Assembly: GCF_013141715.1 (NCBI RefSeq)
Contig: NZ_WHOA01000023.1
Span: 62,001 to 126,000 of the forward strand
Source: Paenibacillus phytorum
GTDB lineage: Bacteria > Bacillota > Bacilli > Paenibacillales > NBRC-103111
Reading direction: 5' to 3'
DNA length: 64,000 bases
The position numbers and the translations under genes were made by a program. Numbering within the stretch: position 1 is the stretch's first letter; the number at the start of each line of letters is the position of its first letter. This document shows, in pieces, positions 18,361 to 26,354 of the stretch. Below the pieces are notes generated by a model. That model was given only the letters and a program-made list of their open reading frames with translations. It was not told the origin of the DNA and ran no database searches.

Positions 18361-19020
18361 ATGTGTCAAGGTCAAGGTCATCATCACCACCAATGGGAAA
18401 AACCAGCCGTGGATCGGAGTCGCCCAATGCGCATTGGAATCGGCGGACCTGTTGGTTCTGGTAAAACAGCGCTAGTGGAGCGGCTGGCTCGGAAACTCAA
18501 CAACCGCTATAGTATTGCGGTGATCACGAATGATATCTACACGAAGGAAGATGCCCGTATCTTGATTAGCTCCGAGGCACTGCCCGAGGATCGCATTATT
18601 GGGGTAGAAACAGGCGGATGCCCGCATACAGCGATCCGTGAGGATGCTTCGATGAATTTCGAAGCTATCGAAGAACTGGAGAAGCGATTCGATAATCTCG
18701 ATATTATTTTCATCGAGAGCGGTGGCGACAACTTGGCTGCTGCGTTCAGCCCGGAGCTGGTAGATCGCTTCATCTATATTATAGATGTCGCCCAAGGGGA
18801 AAAAATACCGCGTAAAGGCGGTCCTGGCATTATGCGTTCCGATATGCTTATTATCAACAAAATCGATCTAGCCCCGTATGTAGGCGCCAGCCTGGAAGTA
18901 ATGGATTCGGATACGAAGAAGATGCGCGGCGACCGTCCGTATATTTTCTCAAACCTGATGGGCGGTACAGGGTTGGACGATATTGTCACATGGGTGGAAC
19001 TGGAGTTCAGCCATGCCTAG
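18361..19020 (+). CDS. ureG: Urease accessory GTPase UreG with His-rich N-terminus
   Basis: A 219-residue SIMIBI GTPase that delivers nickel using GTP. The P-loop is [11 protein letters not shown], the metal-binding Cys-Pro-His motif is in [11 protein letters not shown], and [11 protein letters not shown] gives base specificity. The N-terminus CQGQGHHHH adds a four-His metal-binding stretch not found in the shortest UreG forms. ATG 18361 is preferred to ATG 18355 because AGGAGGA ends right at 18355. The end overlaps ureD by 8 bp. Confidence 0.95.
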   Translation: MCQGQGHHHHQWEKPAVDRSRPMRIGIGGPVGSGKTALVERLARKLNNRYSIAVITNDIYTKEDARILISSEALPEDRIIGVETGGCPHTAIREDASMNFEAIEELEKRFDNLDIIFIESGGDNLAAAFSPELVDRFIYIIDVAQGEKIPRKGGPGIMRSDMLIINKIDLAPYVGASLEVMDSDTKKMRGDRPYIFSNLMGGTGLDDIVTWVELEFSHA

Positions 19021-19867
19021 CGTGACTGGGGAGATTAAGGCGGAATTTGAGGTACGCAGCGGCTTGACGCAGCTCGTCCACAAATTCCACACCTCCCCGC
19101 TCAAAATCGCCAAAACGTTTCGTTACGAGAACGAAACGCTCACCCAGGACGCCCATCCTGCGGATCAATTGGGCGTCTATATGATGGACTGCTCCCCAGG
19201 ACTCATGTCGGGGGATCATTACGAAATCAACGTGCGCCTTGGAGAGGGCGCACGTGTTTTTCTAACGAACCAATCGTTCACGAAGGTGCATCCGTCTGAG
19301 GTTGGTCATGGAAGTACGCAGCGTCAGACGCTGCATTTGGAAGCTGACGCGCTGCTGGAATACATTCCGGAGCCCTTAATGCTCTATAAGGATGCAAGCC
19401 TAGTCGCAGAAATGGATGTTCATTTATCACTGGGGTCTGCGTTGATTCTCTCGGATGTATGTTGTCCTGGACGAACGCAGCGAGGCGAAGTATTTCAGTA
19501 TTCCCGTTATATGAATCGTATGAAAGTCTGGCACGGCAAGGAATTGATTTTTTATCAGAATCAAAGAATTGAACCACAGACCATGCAGCTATCAGCGCCA
19601 GGCTGTTGGGAGCGGGAGACACATCTCGGTAATCTGTACATTTTCTCGGATCGTCTTAAACAGCTGCATCTCGAGAAAGTATTGGAGAGTCTTGAAAAGC
19701 TTGAAGGTGTAGAGGTCCGCATAGGAGCTAGTCTTACACATAAATACGGTTTAATCGTCACAGTCATGGGAAGACATGCATGGGAATTACAGCTGGCTTT
19801 GAGGAAGGCGTGGCATGATATTCGCCGCAGCTTATTAGCATTAACGCCACTTATGGTTAATAAATAA
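19013..19867 (+). CDS. ureD: Urease accessory protein UreD (UreH)
   Basis: A 284-residue scaffold that binds apo-urease and recruits UreF-UreG. Family segments seen are [31 protein letters not shown] and [15 protein letters not shown] 19013 is chosen because it follows CTGGAG with good spacing and overlaps the end of ureG; a longer frame from 18983 lacks a site. Last gene of the operon, followed by a terminator. Confidence 0.93.
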   Translation: MPSVTGEIKAEFEVRSGLTQLVHKFHTSPLKIAKTFRYENETLTQDAHPADQLGVYMMDCSPGLMSGDHYEINVRLGEGARVFLTNQSFTKVHPSEVGHGSTQRQTLHLEADALLEYIPEPLMLYKDASLVAEMDVHLSLGSALILSDVCCPGRTQRGEVFQYSRYMNRMKVWHGKELIFYQNQRIEPQTMQLSAPGCWERETHLGNLYIFSDRLKQLHLEKVLESLEKLEGVEVRIGASLTHKYGLIVTVMGRHAWELQLALRKAWHDIRRSLLALTPLMVNK

Positions 19868-19882
19868 TAGAATTAAACGATT

Positions 19883-19909
19883 GAAGGGAGCCCTGGGGGC
19901 TCCTTTTTA
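19883..19909 (+). terminator. Terminator of the ure operon
   Basis: AAGGGAGCC pairs with GGGGCTCCTT around a CTG loop, followed by a T-run. Confidence 0.85.
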
Positions 19910-19989
19910 CATGGAATCGAATGTTCCGATCATTTTCCACGCATACTGGAAGGAGAATCGACAATATGATGACAACTGGCTGCACTTCA

Positions 19990-20018
19990 TTGTCAAACGT
20001 TGTAAGGGTTGGTATGAT
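19990..20018 (+). promoter_or_regulatory. Sigma-A promoter of ctaB
   Basis: TTGTCA (19990-19995), 17 bp, then TATGAT (20013-20018) with an extended TG at -15/-14. It lies 56 bp before the ctaB start, which argues against any start upstream of it. Confidence 0.75.
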
Positions 20019-20073
20019 GAGAATGTTCATTATTCAGTTTGCTCGGAAATTCGACATAGAGGAGGACGTTTAC

Positions 20074-21051
20074 GTGGGAAATCAAGTTAGCTACGAAAGC
20101 GTTGCGAACGGTTCGTCACAAGGGTCTATTGGGACAGAATCCATAGAAGCTAGCAATACTCAGGCATCGGCTGAGCCTGTGACCTTGAAAGATTTTTATC
20201 GCTTGGTTAAGCCAGGCATTATTTATTCTAATCTAATGACAGCTTTTGCTGGCTATTGGATGGCGGCCCATTGGGATGTAAGCTGGGTACATCTTATCAT
20301 GACCATGCTAGGAACAGCTCTTGTAATGGCAGGAGGAACGGTGCTCAACAATTATTTGGACCGTGAAATGGATGCGAAGATGGAGCGGACGCAGAATAGA
20401 GCTCTTCCAAGTGGGAGAATGAGTGCTAATGTCGTTCTATGGTACGGTATTATTTTAGGAACGATCGGTCTGGGAGTCCTATATTTTGGAGCGCAATCGC
20501 CTCTTGCAACGTTGATCGGACTGATTGGACTGTTCTTATATGTTTGGCTCTATACCGCATGGTTTAAGAGAACTTCGGTATGGAGTACATTCGTAGGGGC
20601 ATTCTCTGGCGCTACACCTCCCGTAATTGGATACTGTGCCGTGAGTGGTACGGTTGATCTTGGTGCTATTCTCCTTTTTGCTTTCTTATTCCTCTGGCAG
20701 CCTCCTCATTTCTGGGCTCTTGGGATTCGCCGTATGGAAGAATATCGCGCTGCAGGATTTCCACTTTTACCCGTTGTGAAGGGGACTTACGTGACCAAGA
20801 TCAGTATGGTGCGTTATGTGGTTTTACTTGTTCCTGTAACCGTGATGTTAACCGCTTATGGATATGTGGGTTATTTGTTTTTATTCGCATCAACTATTTT
20901 AGGATTGATTTGGGCTTTCATGAGTATCAAAGGATTTAAGGCAACAGGTGAGGCCGAAGTGGTATGGGCTAAGCGTATGTTCCTGTTCTCACTGTTGTAT
21001 TTAACTCTCTTATCGTTCCTCATGGTTATTGATACCGTGAAAATTAGTTAG
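20074..21051 (+). CDS. ctaB: Protoheme IX farnesyltransferase (heme O synthase)
   Basis: A 325-residue UbiA-type prenyltransferase that farnesylates protoheme to heme O in the membrane. The prenyl-diphosphate motif NNYLDREMDAKMERTQNR is seen at about residue 90-107, and the FLWQPPHFWALGIRR loop is typical. About eight or nine membrane segments follow a soluble 35-residue start. GTG 20074 follows GAGGAGG; the longer frame from 19921 crosses the promoter. A SCO1 gene follows at 17 bp; ctaA, the next enzyme, is at 38885. Confidence 0.93.
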   Translation: MGNQVSYESVANGSSQGSIGTESIEASNTQASAEPVTLKDFYRLVKPGIIYSNLMTAFAGYWMAAHWDVSWVHLIMTMLGTALVMAGGTVLNNYLDREMDAKMERTQNRALPSGRMSANVVLWYGIILGTIGLGVLYFGAQSPLATLIGLIGLFLYVWLYTAWFKRTSVWSTFVGAFSGATPPVIGYCAVSGTVDLGAILLFAFLFLWQPPHFWALGIRRMEEYRAAGFPLLPVVKGTYVTKISMVRYVVLLVPVTVMLTAYGYVGYLFLFASTILGLIWAFMSIKGFKATGEAEVVWAKRMFLFSLLYLTLLSFLMVIDTVKIS

Positions 21052-21068
21052 AATTGAGGGCTGAAGTA

Positions 21069-21701
21069 ATGAGTACGTTTCTAGGGAAAAATTGGTTTAA
21101 ATTAGCGCTTGGAGCTATATTAATTGCCATGATTGCATCATTTGCATATAAATTATGGGCAAACGGCAGTGAACCTGACCAACGATTAACAGCAATGAAA
21201 CAAGCTCCTTCGTTTCAATTGCAGGACTTAGACGGTAAACCTGTTTCCTCTCAGGATATGGATGGTAAAGTTAGACTTGTATACTTCTTTTATTCCTTTT
21301 GCCCGGATGTTTGCATGCCGACGACTTTCTTGCTTTCTCAGGTTCAGGAATCTTTGAAGAAAAAAGATTTGCTGGGTACTAAAGCGGAAATTGTATCCAT
21401 AACAGTCGATCCAAAACGAGATACACCAGAAGTGCTTAAAGAATTCGGTAACCGATTTGAATCGAAGCCAGTTCCGGGTGGGTGGACATTCCTACGTGGT
21501 GAGGAATCGAAAATTCACAAGCTAGCTGAAGATTTCGGCATTATGGTGATCAAAGAGAAGGATGGTAATTTCTCGCATTCGAATGCTATTTTGCTGGTTG
21601 ATCCCAAAGGAAAACTCCGGAATTATTATGATGCGAGCAACCCAGAGTTGGATGTTGACCATATTGTCAAAGATGTCGTGACCTTATCTAAAGGAAAGTA
21701 A
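21069..21701 (+). CDS. SCO1/SenC-family cytochrome c oxidase assembly protein
   Basis: A 210-residue membrane-anchored thioredoxin-fold protein that inserts copper into cytochrome oxidase CuA. An N-terminal anchor (about residues 8-28) is followed by the copper motif C-P-D-V-C in YSFCPDVCMPT and the third ligand His in FSHSNAILLVD. ATG 21069 has GAGGG upstream. It forms an operon with ctaB, consistent with heme-copper oxidase maturation. Confidence 0.93.
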   Translation: MSTFLGKNWFKLALGAILIAMIASFAYKLWANGSEPDQRLTAMKQAPSFQLQDLDGKPVSSQDMDGKVRLVYFFYSFCPDVCMPTTFLLSQVQESLKKKDLLGTKAEIVSITVDPKRDTPEVLKEFGNRFESKPVPGGWTFLRGEESKIHKLAEDFGIMVIKEKDGNFSHSNAILLVDPKGKLRNYYDASNPELDVDHIVKDVVTLSKGK

Positions 21702-21722
21702 GTCAATCCTTCATGATATTAA

Positions 21723-22076
21723 CTATTCAAAAGCAGGGTCTGGAGCAGGGTATTTGATATACTCATCCAGCCCTGCTTTTTCTAATTGCTGAATGATGTA
21801 TTCCTCAGGTGTTCCTTCCACGCCAGCATACCCTCTGCGCGTATATATTTGTTCTGCGTCTGGAAACGTTTCTCGCAATAGAAAACGTATTTTTTTGCCG
21901 GAAGAGTCATTATCCGTAAATATAAAAACAGGATTGTCTTCTGCTTTTTTTCTCAGTTCTTCGAGAGTTAACGAGCTTGGGGTACCGAATGTACACAGGA
22001 TCATGACATTTTCATCAACCACGCGTTTTAACCGGCTTTTATCGTTTTTACCTTCTACAATGATGACAATCGACAT
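21723..22076 (-). CDS. Small Toprim-domain protein
   Basis: A 117-residue stand-alone Toprim domain of the primase/RNase M5 type. The catalytic Glu is in IIVEGKNDK and the DxD motif is in FTDNDSSGKK; PDAEQIYTRRGYAGVE follows. It resembles the short YusF-type Toprim proteins of Bacillus. ATG 22076 has GCGAGGAAA upstream; the longer frame to 22157 has none. Substrate unknown; RNA or DNA cleavage is inferred from the fold. Confidence 0.8.
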   Translation of the reverse strand: MSIVIIVEGKNDKSRLKRVVDENVMILCTFGTPSSLTLEELRKKAEDNPVFIFTDNDSSGKKIRFLLRETFPDAEQIYTRRGYAGVEGTPEEYIIQQLEKAGLDEYIKYPAPDPAFE

Positions 22077-22200
22077 GGGATTTCCTCGCTTTAGGTTTTT
22101 TTGTAGTATAACCCGTTTTGGCAAGTGATCCAAGGATTTCATTCGACGATTTGGCAAATATGATTGTGTAATTTCCCGGGAAATGACAGGGATTGACAGC

Positions 22201-22237
22201 GTAAAAGACGGCTTGATAAGCTCAAGCCGTCATTTTA
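22201..22237. terminator. Bidirectional terminator at 22201
   Basis: Perfect 10-bp stem GACGGCTTGA (22207-22216) and TCAAGCCGTC (22222-22231), with A-rich and T-rich flanks. It follows the MFS gene stop on the minus strand. Confidence 0.85.
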
Positions 22238-22244
22238 TCGGAAA

Positions 22245-23411
22245 TTACGTTGTGATAGGCGTTTTAAATGTGCGCAGCGGTAAGAGGGAAAGGGCCAGCA
22301 TTAAGATGAAGAACGCGATGAAGTAAGAGGAAATGTGATCCCGAAGCTGTCCGGCCATCATTGGACCGATAAAGGCGCCAACGGAATAGGAGATGGAAAG
22401 AAGGGAAAAGACGCGTCCATAACGATTGCTGCTTGTTATACCGGCAAGAAGGGCAGCGAGAGCGGGATAAATGACACCTTTCGCCATTCCAATTAGGAAA
22501 AGGGAAACAGTTAGCGGTATCGGCCACTGAATGGCTAAACCGAAGAAAACGATCGCAAGCGATATACTACCACAGACCGTTCGGATAAACGGGGGGATCT
22601 TATTTAAGAACCAGAAGCTGATGCTTAAAAGGGCACCCAAACTGATTAAAGTGAAAAAAACGCCGGACGTTAGGATAGAGTCTCTGGCCGACTGCATGAG
22701 TGGAAGCTCAAAGAAAAGAATGCCTTGCGAGCAAGAGAGTGCCATCGGAATGAGAAAGAATAACCACGGAATCGTTACGCTGGCGGGTAGATCGGATTCA
22801 TCACTCAGCATGCCATGATCATGATGATCTAAGATGGGGGATTTGCTTCCTGTTTGGGCTAAGAGCTGTTTTTCTTTCACACCGAAGATGGCAAGAATGC
22901 CTGTGATAATAAGAATCCAACCTAAGACGGAGAAGGCTGTTGTAAACCCGATTTTGGCAACTAACACAGCGCCTGCTGCTGGAGATACCACGGAAGCAAG
23001 GGTATGTATGAGACCGTTGCCAGCCATCAGTTTACTTTGATGGATACGATCCTTGGCTATGCGCGCAAGCAGCGATAAGCAAGCAGGGGATAAGAAGGCG
23101 AGCACGAATCCGCTAATCGAACGAATGTATAGCAAGTGCCAAGGATCTTTCACATTGGATTGAAAAAGTAAGATGATCCCTGCTACAATCAGGCTAAAGA
23201 CAATAAAGATTTTACTTCCGTATTTGTCTACGCCATAGCCAGCGATTAGATTCCCAGGCAAGTGTGTAATTGAATATACGCCCATAATTAGCCCTATAAA
23301 TGAAGGAGCTGCTCCTAAAGATAAGGCGAAGGGAGAAAGAATCGGGTACTGCGCGTGTAAATCGAAAAAAGCAACAAACATAAATAAGTACAACCAAATA
23401 GCTGTTCGCAT
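22245..23411 (-). CDS. MFS transporter
   Basis: A 388-residue major facilitator with 12 predicted membrane segments. The loop motif between TM2 and TM3 reads AGYGVDKYGSK, matching the MFS G-x-x-x-D-x-x-G pattern. The middle loop contains a short HDHDH-like stretch (DHHDHG). GAGGTGG precedes ATG 23411. Substrate unknown. Confidence 0.85.
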   Translation of the reverse strand: MRTAIWLYLFMFVAFFDLHAQYPILSPFALSLGAAPSFIGLIMGVYSITHLPGNLIAGYGVDKYGSKIFIVFSLIVAGIILLFQSNVKDPWHLLYIRSISGFVLAFLSPACLSLLARIAKDRIHQSKLMAGNGLIHTLASVVSPAAGAVLVAKIGFTTAFSVLGWILIITGILAIFGVKEKQLLAQTGSKSPILDHHDHGMLSDESDLPASVTIPWLFFLIPMALSCSQGILFFELPLMQSARDSILTSGVFFTLISLGALLSISFWFLNKIPPFIRTVCGSISLAIVFFGLAIQWPIPLTVSLFLIGMAKGVIYPALAALLAGITSSNRYGRVFSLLSISYSVGAFIGPMMAGQLRDHISSYFIAFFILMLALSLLPLRTFKTPITT

Positions 23412-23522
23412 GTTCTCACCACCTCAATCATTTAGACTTGTCTCTTCTTAAGATGTACGCCGCTCGTCCTATAGATATGACCTTTCCATACAAATGACAC
23501 ATTTCTGTTTTTAGGAGGCTTT

Positions 23523-23678
23523 ATGGACGCATATGTGATTGTTTTACTCGCTGGCGCGGCTATTTTCCTGATTTTTCGCTTGAGGCAGTCTTTTCGAAAG
23601 ACAAGAAGTAGAGTCGATAAAACAGAGGAGATAGAACGAAAGTTAGCCATGTTAAGGAAAAAAAGAGATGAAGATTAA
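23523..23678 (+). CDS. Short single-TM protein, 51 residues
   Basis: A 51-codon ORF starting ATG 23523, with AGGAGG seven bases upstream. The N-terminus MDAYVIVLLAGAAIFLIF is one membrane segment, followed by an Arg/Lys/Glu-rich amphipathic tail ending in KKRDED. It precedes a similar small membrane protein by 55 bp on the same strand. No family recognised; the strong ribosome site and composition support it being real. Confidence 0.65.
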   Translation: MDAYVIVLLAGAAIFLIFRLRQSFRKTRSRVDKTEEIERKLAMLRKKRDED

Positions 23679-23732
23679 GGATTCCCTGTAGTATGATAGG
23701 AAGGGACTTTTGGATAATTAGGAGGGGTTAGT

Positions 23733-24167
23733 TTGGATCAGTGGATTTCCTTTGCGCAGGATCGTTGGTACTTAATTGTAGCCGCTATTATTGTGCTTTT
23801 TATCGTGATCGGAATTGTGAAAACCGTGGTGAAATGGATTGTGGTCATCGCGATTGTTGGGGCTCTCGTCGTTTATGGAGCGAGTTATAAGGATAAAATA
23901 AAGGATATTGGGGCAAGCGTGGTCTCGCAAGTCGGCGATGAAATCAAAGATAAGGCTGTCAGTACGTTAACCTCGGAAGCCAAAGATGCACAATTTAAAG
24001 CGAATCCCGATGGTTCCTTCCTTATTACGACGAAGAGCTTAAAGGTGGAAGGTAAAGCAGGGACGGATGAAGTACAAGTCACCTTCCTTGGTAAAACGTT
24101 TAAGATGAACGCGAACGCAGCTGTTAATGCTTTCATCGAGCAAGCAAAGAAAAACGCTAAGCAGTAA
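23733..24167 (+). CDS. Hypothetical membrane-anchored protein
   Basis: A 144-residue protein with two close hydrophobic segments (about residues 12-28 and 31-47) and a soluble Lys-rich tail (about 50-144). AGGAGGGG lies just before TTG 23733. It is followed 33 bp later by the transglutaminase-like gene on the same strand, suggesting a shared envelope role. Family not recognised. Confidence 0.7.
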   Translation: MDQWISFAQDRWYLIVAAIIVLFIVIGIVKTVVKWIVVIAIVGALVVYGASYKDKIKDIGASVVSQVGDEIKDKAVSTLTSEAKDAQFKANPDGSFLITTKSLKVEGKAGTDEVQVTFLGKTFKMNANAAVNAFIEQAKKNAKQ

Positions 24168-24199
24168 GTAGATTATAAAAAATAGGATGGTGAGAAATC

Positions 24200-25348
24200 A
24201 TGGCGGATATGACGTGGTTACAATCAACTTCGATAAATTTAATATCCATCGTGATCGTTCTCACATTTGTAGGCTCTGTCGTTCAAGGATTTTTCCGAGG
24301 AGGGTCAGGTTCAGCCAAACATCTTCTGTCTATGCTCGTGGAGGCGGTTATCGTCATTCTGTCCATGTTTATCGCGTGGAAAGGGGTCCAGTGGGTATCG
24401 CCTGTGATTCAAACCTGGTTGAAAGGGCAGAATTTGCAAATTCCATCCGTAGAGATAAGCATGCTTAAACAAATCTATTATACAGCCATGACGAGTATCC
24501 GCGATTTCCCGCTGCTGCGTTTCGGTGTATTGTTTTTACTTGGCTATATGATCGTGAAGCAATTGTTGAATCTGTTGGTTGATCCCTTGTTAGGAAGCTG
24601 GTTGGCTAATCGTGATCCTTACAGGGAGCGCAGCAATTCTTTTATTAGTTCAGTCTCTGGTGGAGCCATTGGTTCTGTCGCAGGAATCGCTAGGGCGCTC
24701 ATTCTTATTGCCGTGCTTTTCATTTATGTAACGTTATTCCCGCACTCTTTGGTCACACCCTACATTGAATCCTCACAGTTGTATCAGAAAGGTGCCAAAG
24801 AAGTCATTTCACCTTTCACGGGTGACTTCATTGCCGACAAAGTGCCCGTGTTCACACGTGCTGTGGAACAGGAATTTACGAATATCCTTCAGCGTAAGTA
24901 TGAAGTTCTAGACGCGAAAATTCCAGGCAATATTGCAGATGCGGCCAAAGAAGTAACCGTCAGTGGGAAGACGGATGAAGAGAAGGCCAAGCTGTTGTAC
25001 AAATGGGTAGGCAGCCGCATCCAATATGATTGGGATAAGGTAACTCTTTATGAAGAGAAACGAATCTGGAAGGAACAGACGCCGGAGGATACCTTCAACA
25101 CCAAGGAAGGGGTTTGTATAGACTACTCTAGGTTGTATGCACAGATGGCCAGATCCATCGGCCTTGATGTGAAAGTTGTGACGGGGCTAGGCTATGACGG
25201 GCAGGGCAGCTATGGTCCTCACGCTTGGAATGAGGTTTACCTGAAGGAGTCTGATCGCTGGGTTCCGCTAGATTCCACCTGGGTGGCAAGCGGGGGCAAC
25301 TGGTTCAATCCGCCTAACTTTGATCAAACTCATATTAAGGACGCTTAA
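24200..25348 (+). CDS. Membrane protein with transglutaminase-like domain
   Basis: A 382-residue protein with about four N-terminal membrane segments (to about residue 190) and a C-terminal transglutaminase/protease-like domain. The catalytic Cys is in KEGVCIDYSRLYAQMARSIG, His in YGPHAWNEVYL, and Asp in WVPLDSTW, so the triad is intact. ATG 24200 is used, with AGGATGGTGA upstream. Likely an envelope cysteine protease or cross-linking enzyme; substrate unknown. Confidence 0.85.
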   Translation: MADMTWLQSTSINLISIVIVLTFVGSVVQGFFRGGSGSAKHLLSMLVEAVIVILSMFIAWKGVQWVSPVIQTWLKGQNLQIPSVEISMLKQIYYTAMTSIRDFPLLRFGVLFLLGYMIVKQLLNLLVDPLLGSWLANRDPYRERSNSFISSVSGGAIGSVAGIARALILIAVLFIYVTLFPHSLVTPYIESSQLYQKGAKEVISPFTGDFIADKVPVFTRAVEQEFTNILQRKYEVLDAKIPGNIADAAKEVTVSGKTDEEKAKLLYKWVGSRIQYDWDKVTLYEEKRIWKEQTPEDTFNTKEGVCIDYSRLYAQMARSIGLDVKVVTGLGYDGQGSYGPHAWNEVYLKESDRWVPLDSTWVASGGNWFNPPNFDQTHIKDA

Positions 25349-25356
25349 TAAAGTAT

Positions 25357-25402
25357 CAGCAAGAAGCCTTTCCTTTGGAGATCAAAGGAGGGCTTTTTTT
25401 TG
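25357..25402 (+). terminator. Terminator after the transglutaminase-like gene
   Basis: AAGCC and CCTTTG pair with CAAAGG and GGCTT across a GAGAT loop, followed by seven or more T. Confidence 0.85.
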
Positions 25403-25408
25403 TATAGT

Positions 25409-25499
25409 AGATAAGAAAGTATAAGTTTTATACTTTTGCTTCGCATCTACCTTGATAAACGCACTCGTCCCAGAAGGACGACAGAGTCGTTTATCCTTG
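25409..25499. repeat. Dispersed hairpin repeat, copy B (best preserved)
   Basis: About 90 bp almost identical to 7804-7893. The right half folds with outer arms ATAAACG (25455-25461) and CGTTTAT (25488-25494) and an inner CGTCC-CAGAA-GGACG hairpin. The left part carries TATAAGTTTTATACTTTTGC. It sits just after a terminator and before the HAD gene, in otherwise gene-free DNA. Confidence 0.8.
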
Positions 25500-25613
25500 A
25501 GGCGACAGATCTTTTAAGGGAAATCATGGATAGATCTGGCGGGTTTTCTCATATGGTGATTAAATGTGGTACACTAATAAGATAGGATTGTTTATAAGAA
25601 TGAGGGAGATTGT

Positions 25614-26336
25614 ATGCGGAAACCACTTCAGGAATATAAGATGATTTACTTAGATGCTGGGGACACTTTACTTACGATTCCAGCAGCCCAGACGATACTC
25701 AAACAGTATTTACAATTGCGATCTGTGGATCGTGATGAAGCTCATATTAGTGAACTATTTACGGAAGCTTTTCGTCTTTTTTATTATGTGAATAAGCAAG
25801 ATAATTTCGTGGTTTGCAGTCCAGAGTCAGATCGTGAGTTCTGGGTCAATCTATATAAATATGTGCTTCATAAATTGGGCATTCACGAGGAGTGGACAGA
25901 GGAAGAGATTTATACCTGCTGCCACGAGCTCTACGACATTTACACGGCACCTGAGTATTATGAATTGTTTGATGATGTTAAGCCATTCTTAGATGGTTTG
26001 AAGGCACAGGGTTTTCGAATTGGGATTATCAGCAATTTTGCTCCTACCTTGAAAGCCATATTGGAGGATAAGGGAATTTTGCATGATTTCGACCCTGTCA
26101 TTGTTTCAACAGAAGTGGGTCTAGAGAAACCAAATCCAGCAATTTTTCAGCTTGCCCTGGATAGGGCGGGGTTAGAGGCTAAGGATATTCTTTATATCGG
26201 TGACCATGAAACGAATGATATTTGGGCGCCAAATCAAGTCGGTATCGATGCAGTGCGAATTATCCGTTATTCCTATCATACAGGGGAGGGTATTCATTCC
26301 CTGCTTGAGTTGTTTCATGAACAAGCCATAGCGTAA
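25614..26336 (+). CDS. HAD-superfamily hydrolase (unusual motif I)
   Basis: A 240-residue HAD hydrolase with an alpha-helical cap. Motif I is LDAGDTLL, so the nucleophile Asp is present but the +2 Asp acid/base is Gly. Motif II is the Ser in IISNF, motif III the Lys in GLEKPNPAIF, and motif IV is GDHETNDI. GAGGGAG lies before ATG 25614. The altered motif I suggests it may not be a standard phosphatase; dehalogenase-like or very slow phosphatase activity are options. The PBP gene follows 18 bp later. Confidence 0.87.
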   Translation: MRKPLQEYKMIYLDAGDTLLTIPAAQTILKQYLQLRSVDRDEAHISELFTEAFRLFYYVNKQDNFVVCSPESDREFWVNLYKYVLHKLGIHEEWTEEEIYTCCHELYDIYTAPEYYELFDDVKPFLDGLKAQGFRIGIISNFAPTLKAILEDKGILHDFDPVIVSTEVGLEKPNPAIFQLALDRAGLEAKDILYIGDHETNDIWAPNQVGIDAVRIIRYSYHTGEGIHSLLELFHEQAIA

Positions 26337-26354
26337 GAAAGGATCTGAGAGGCG

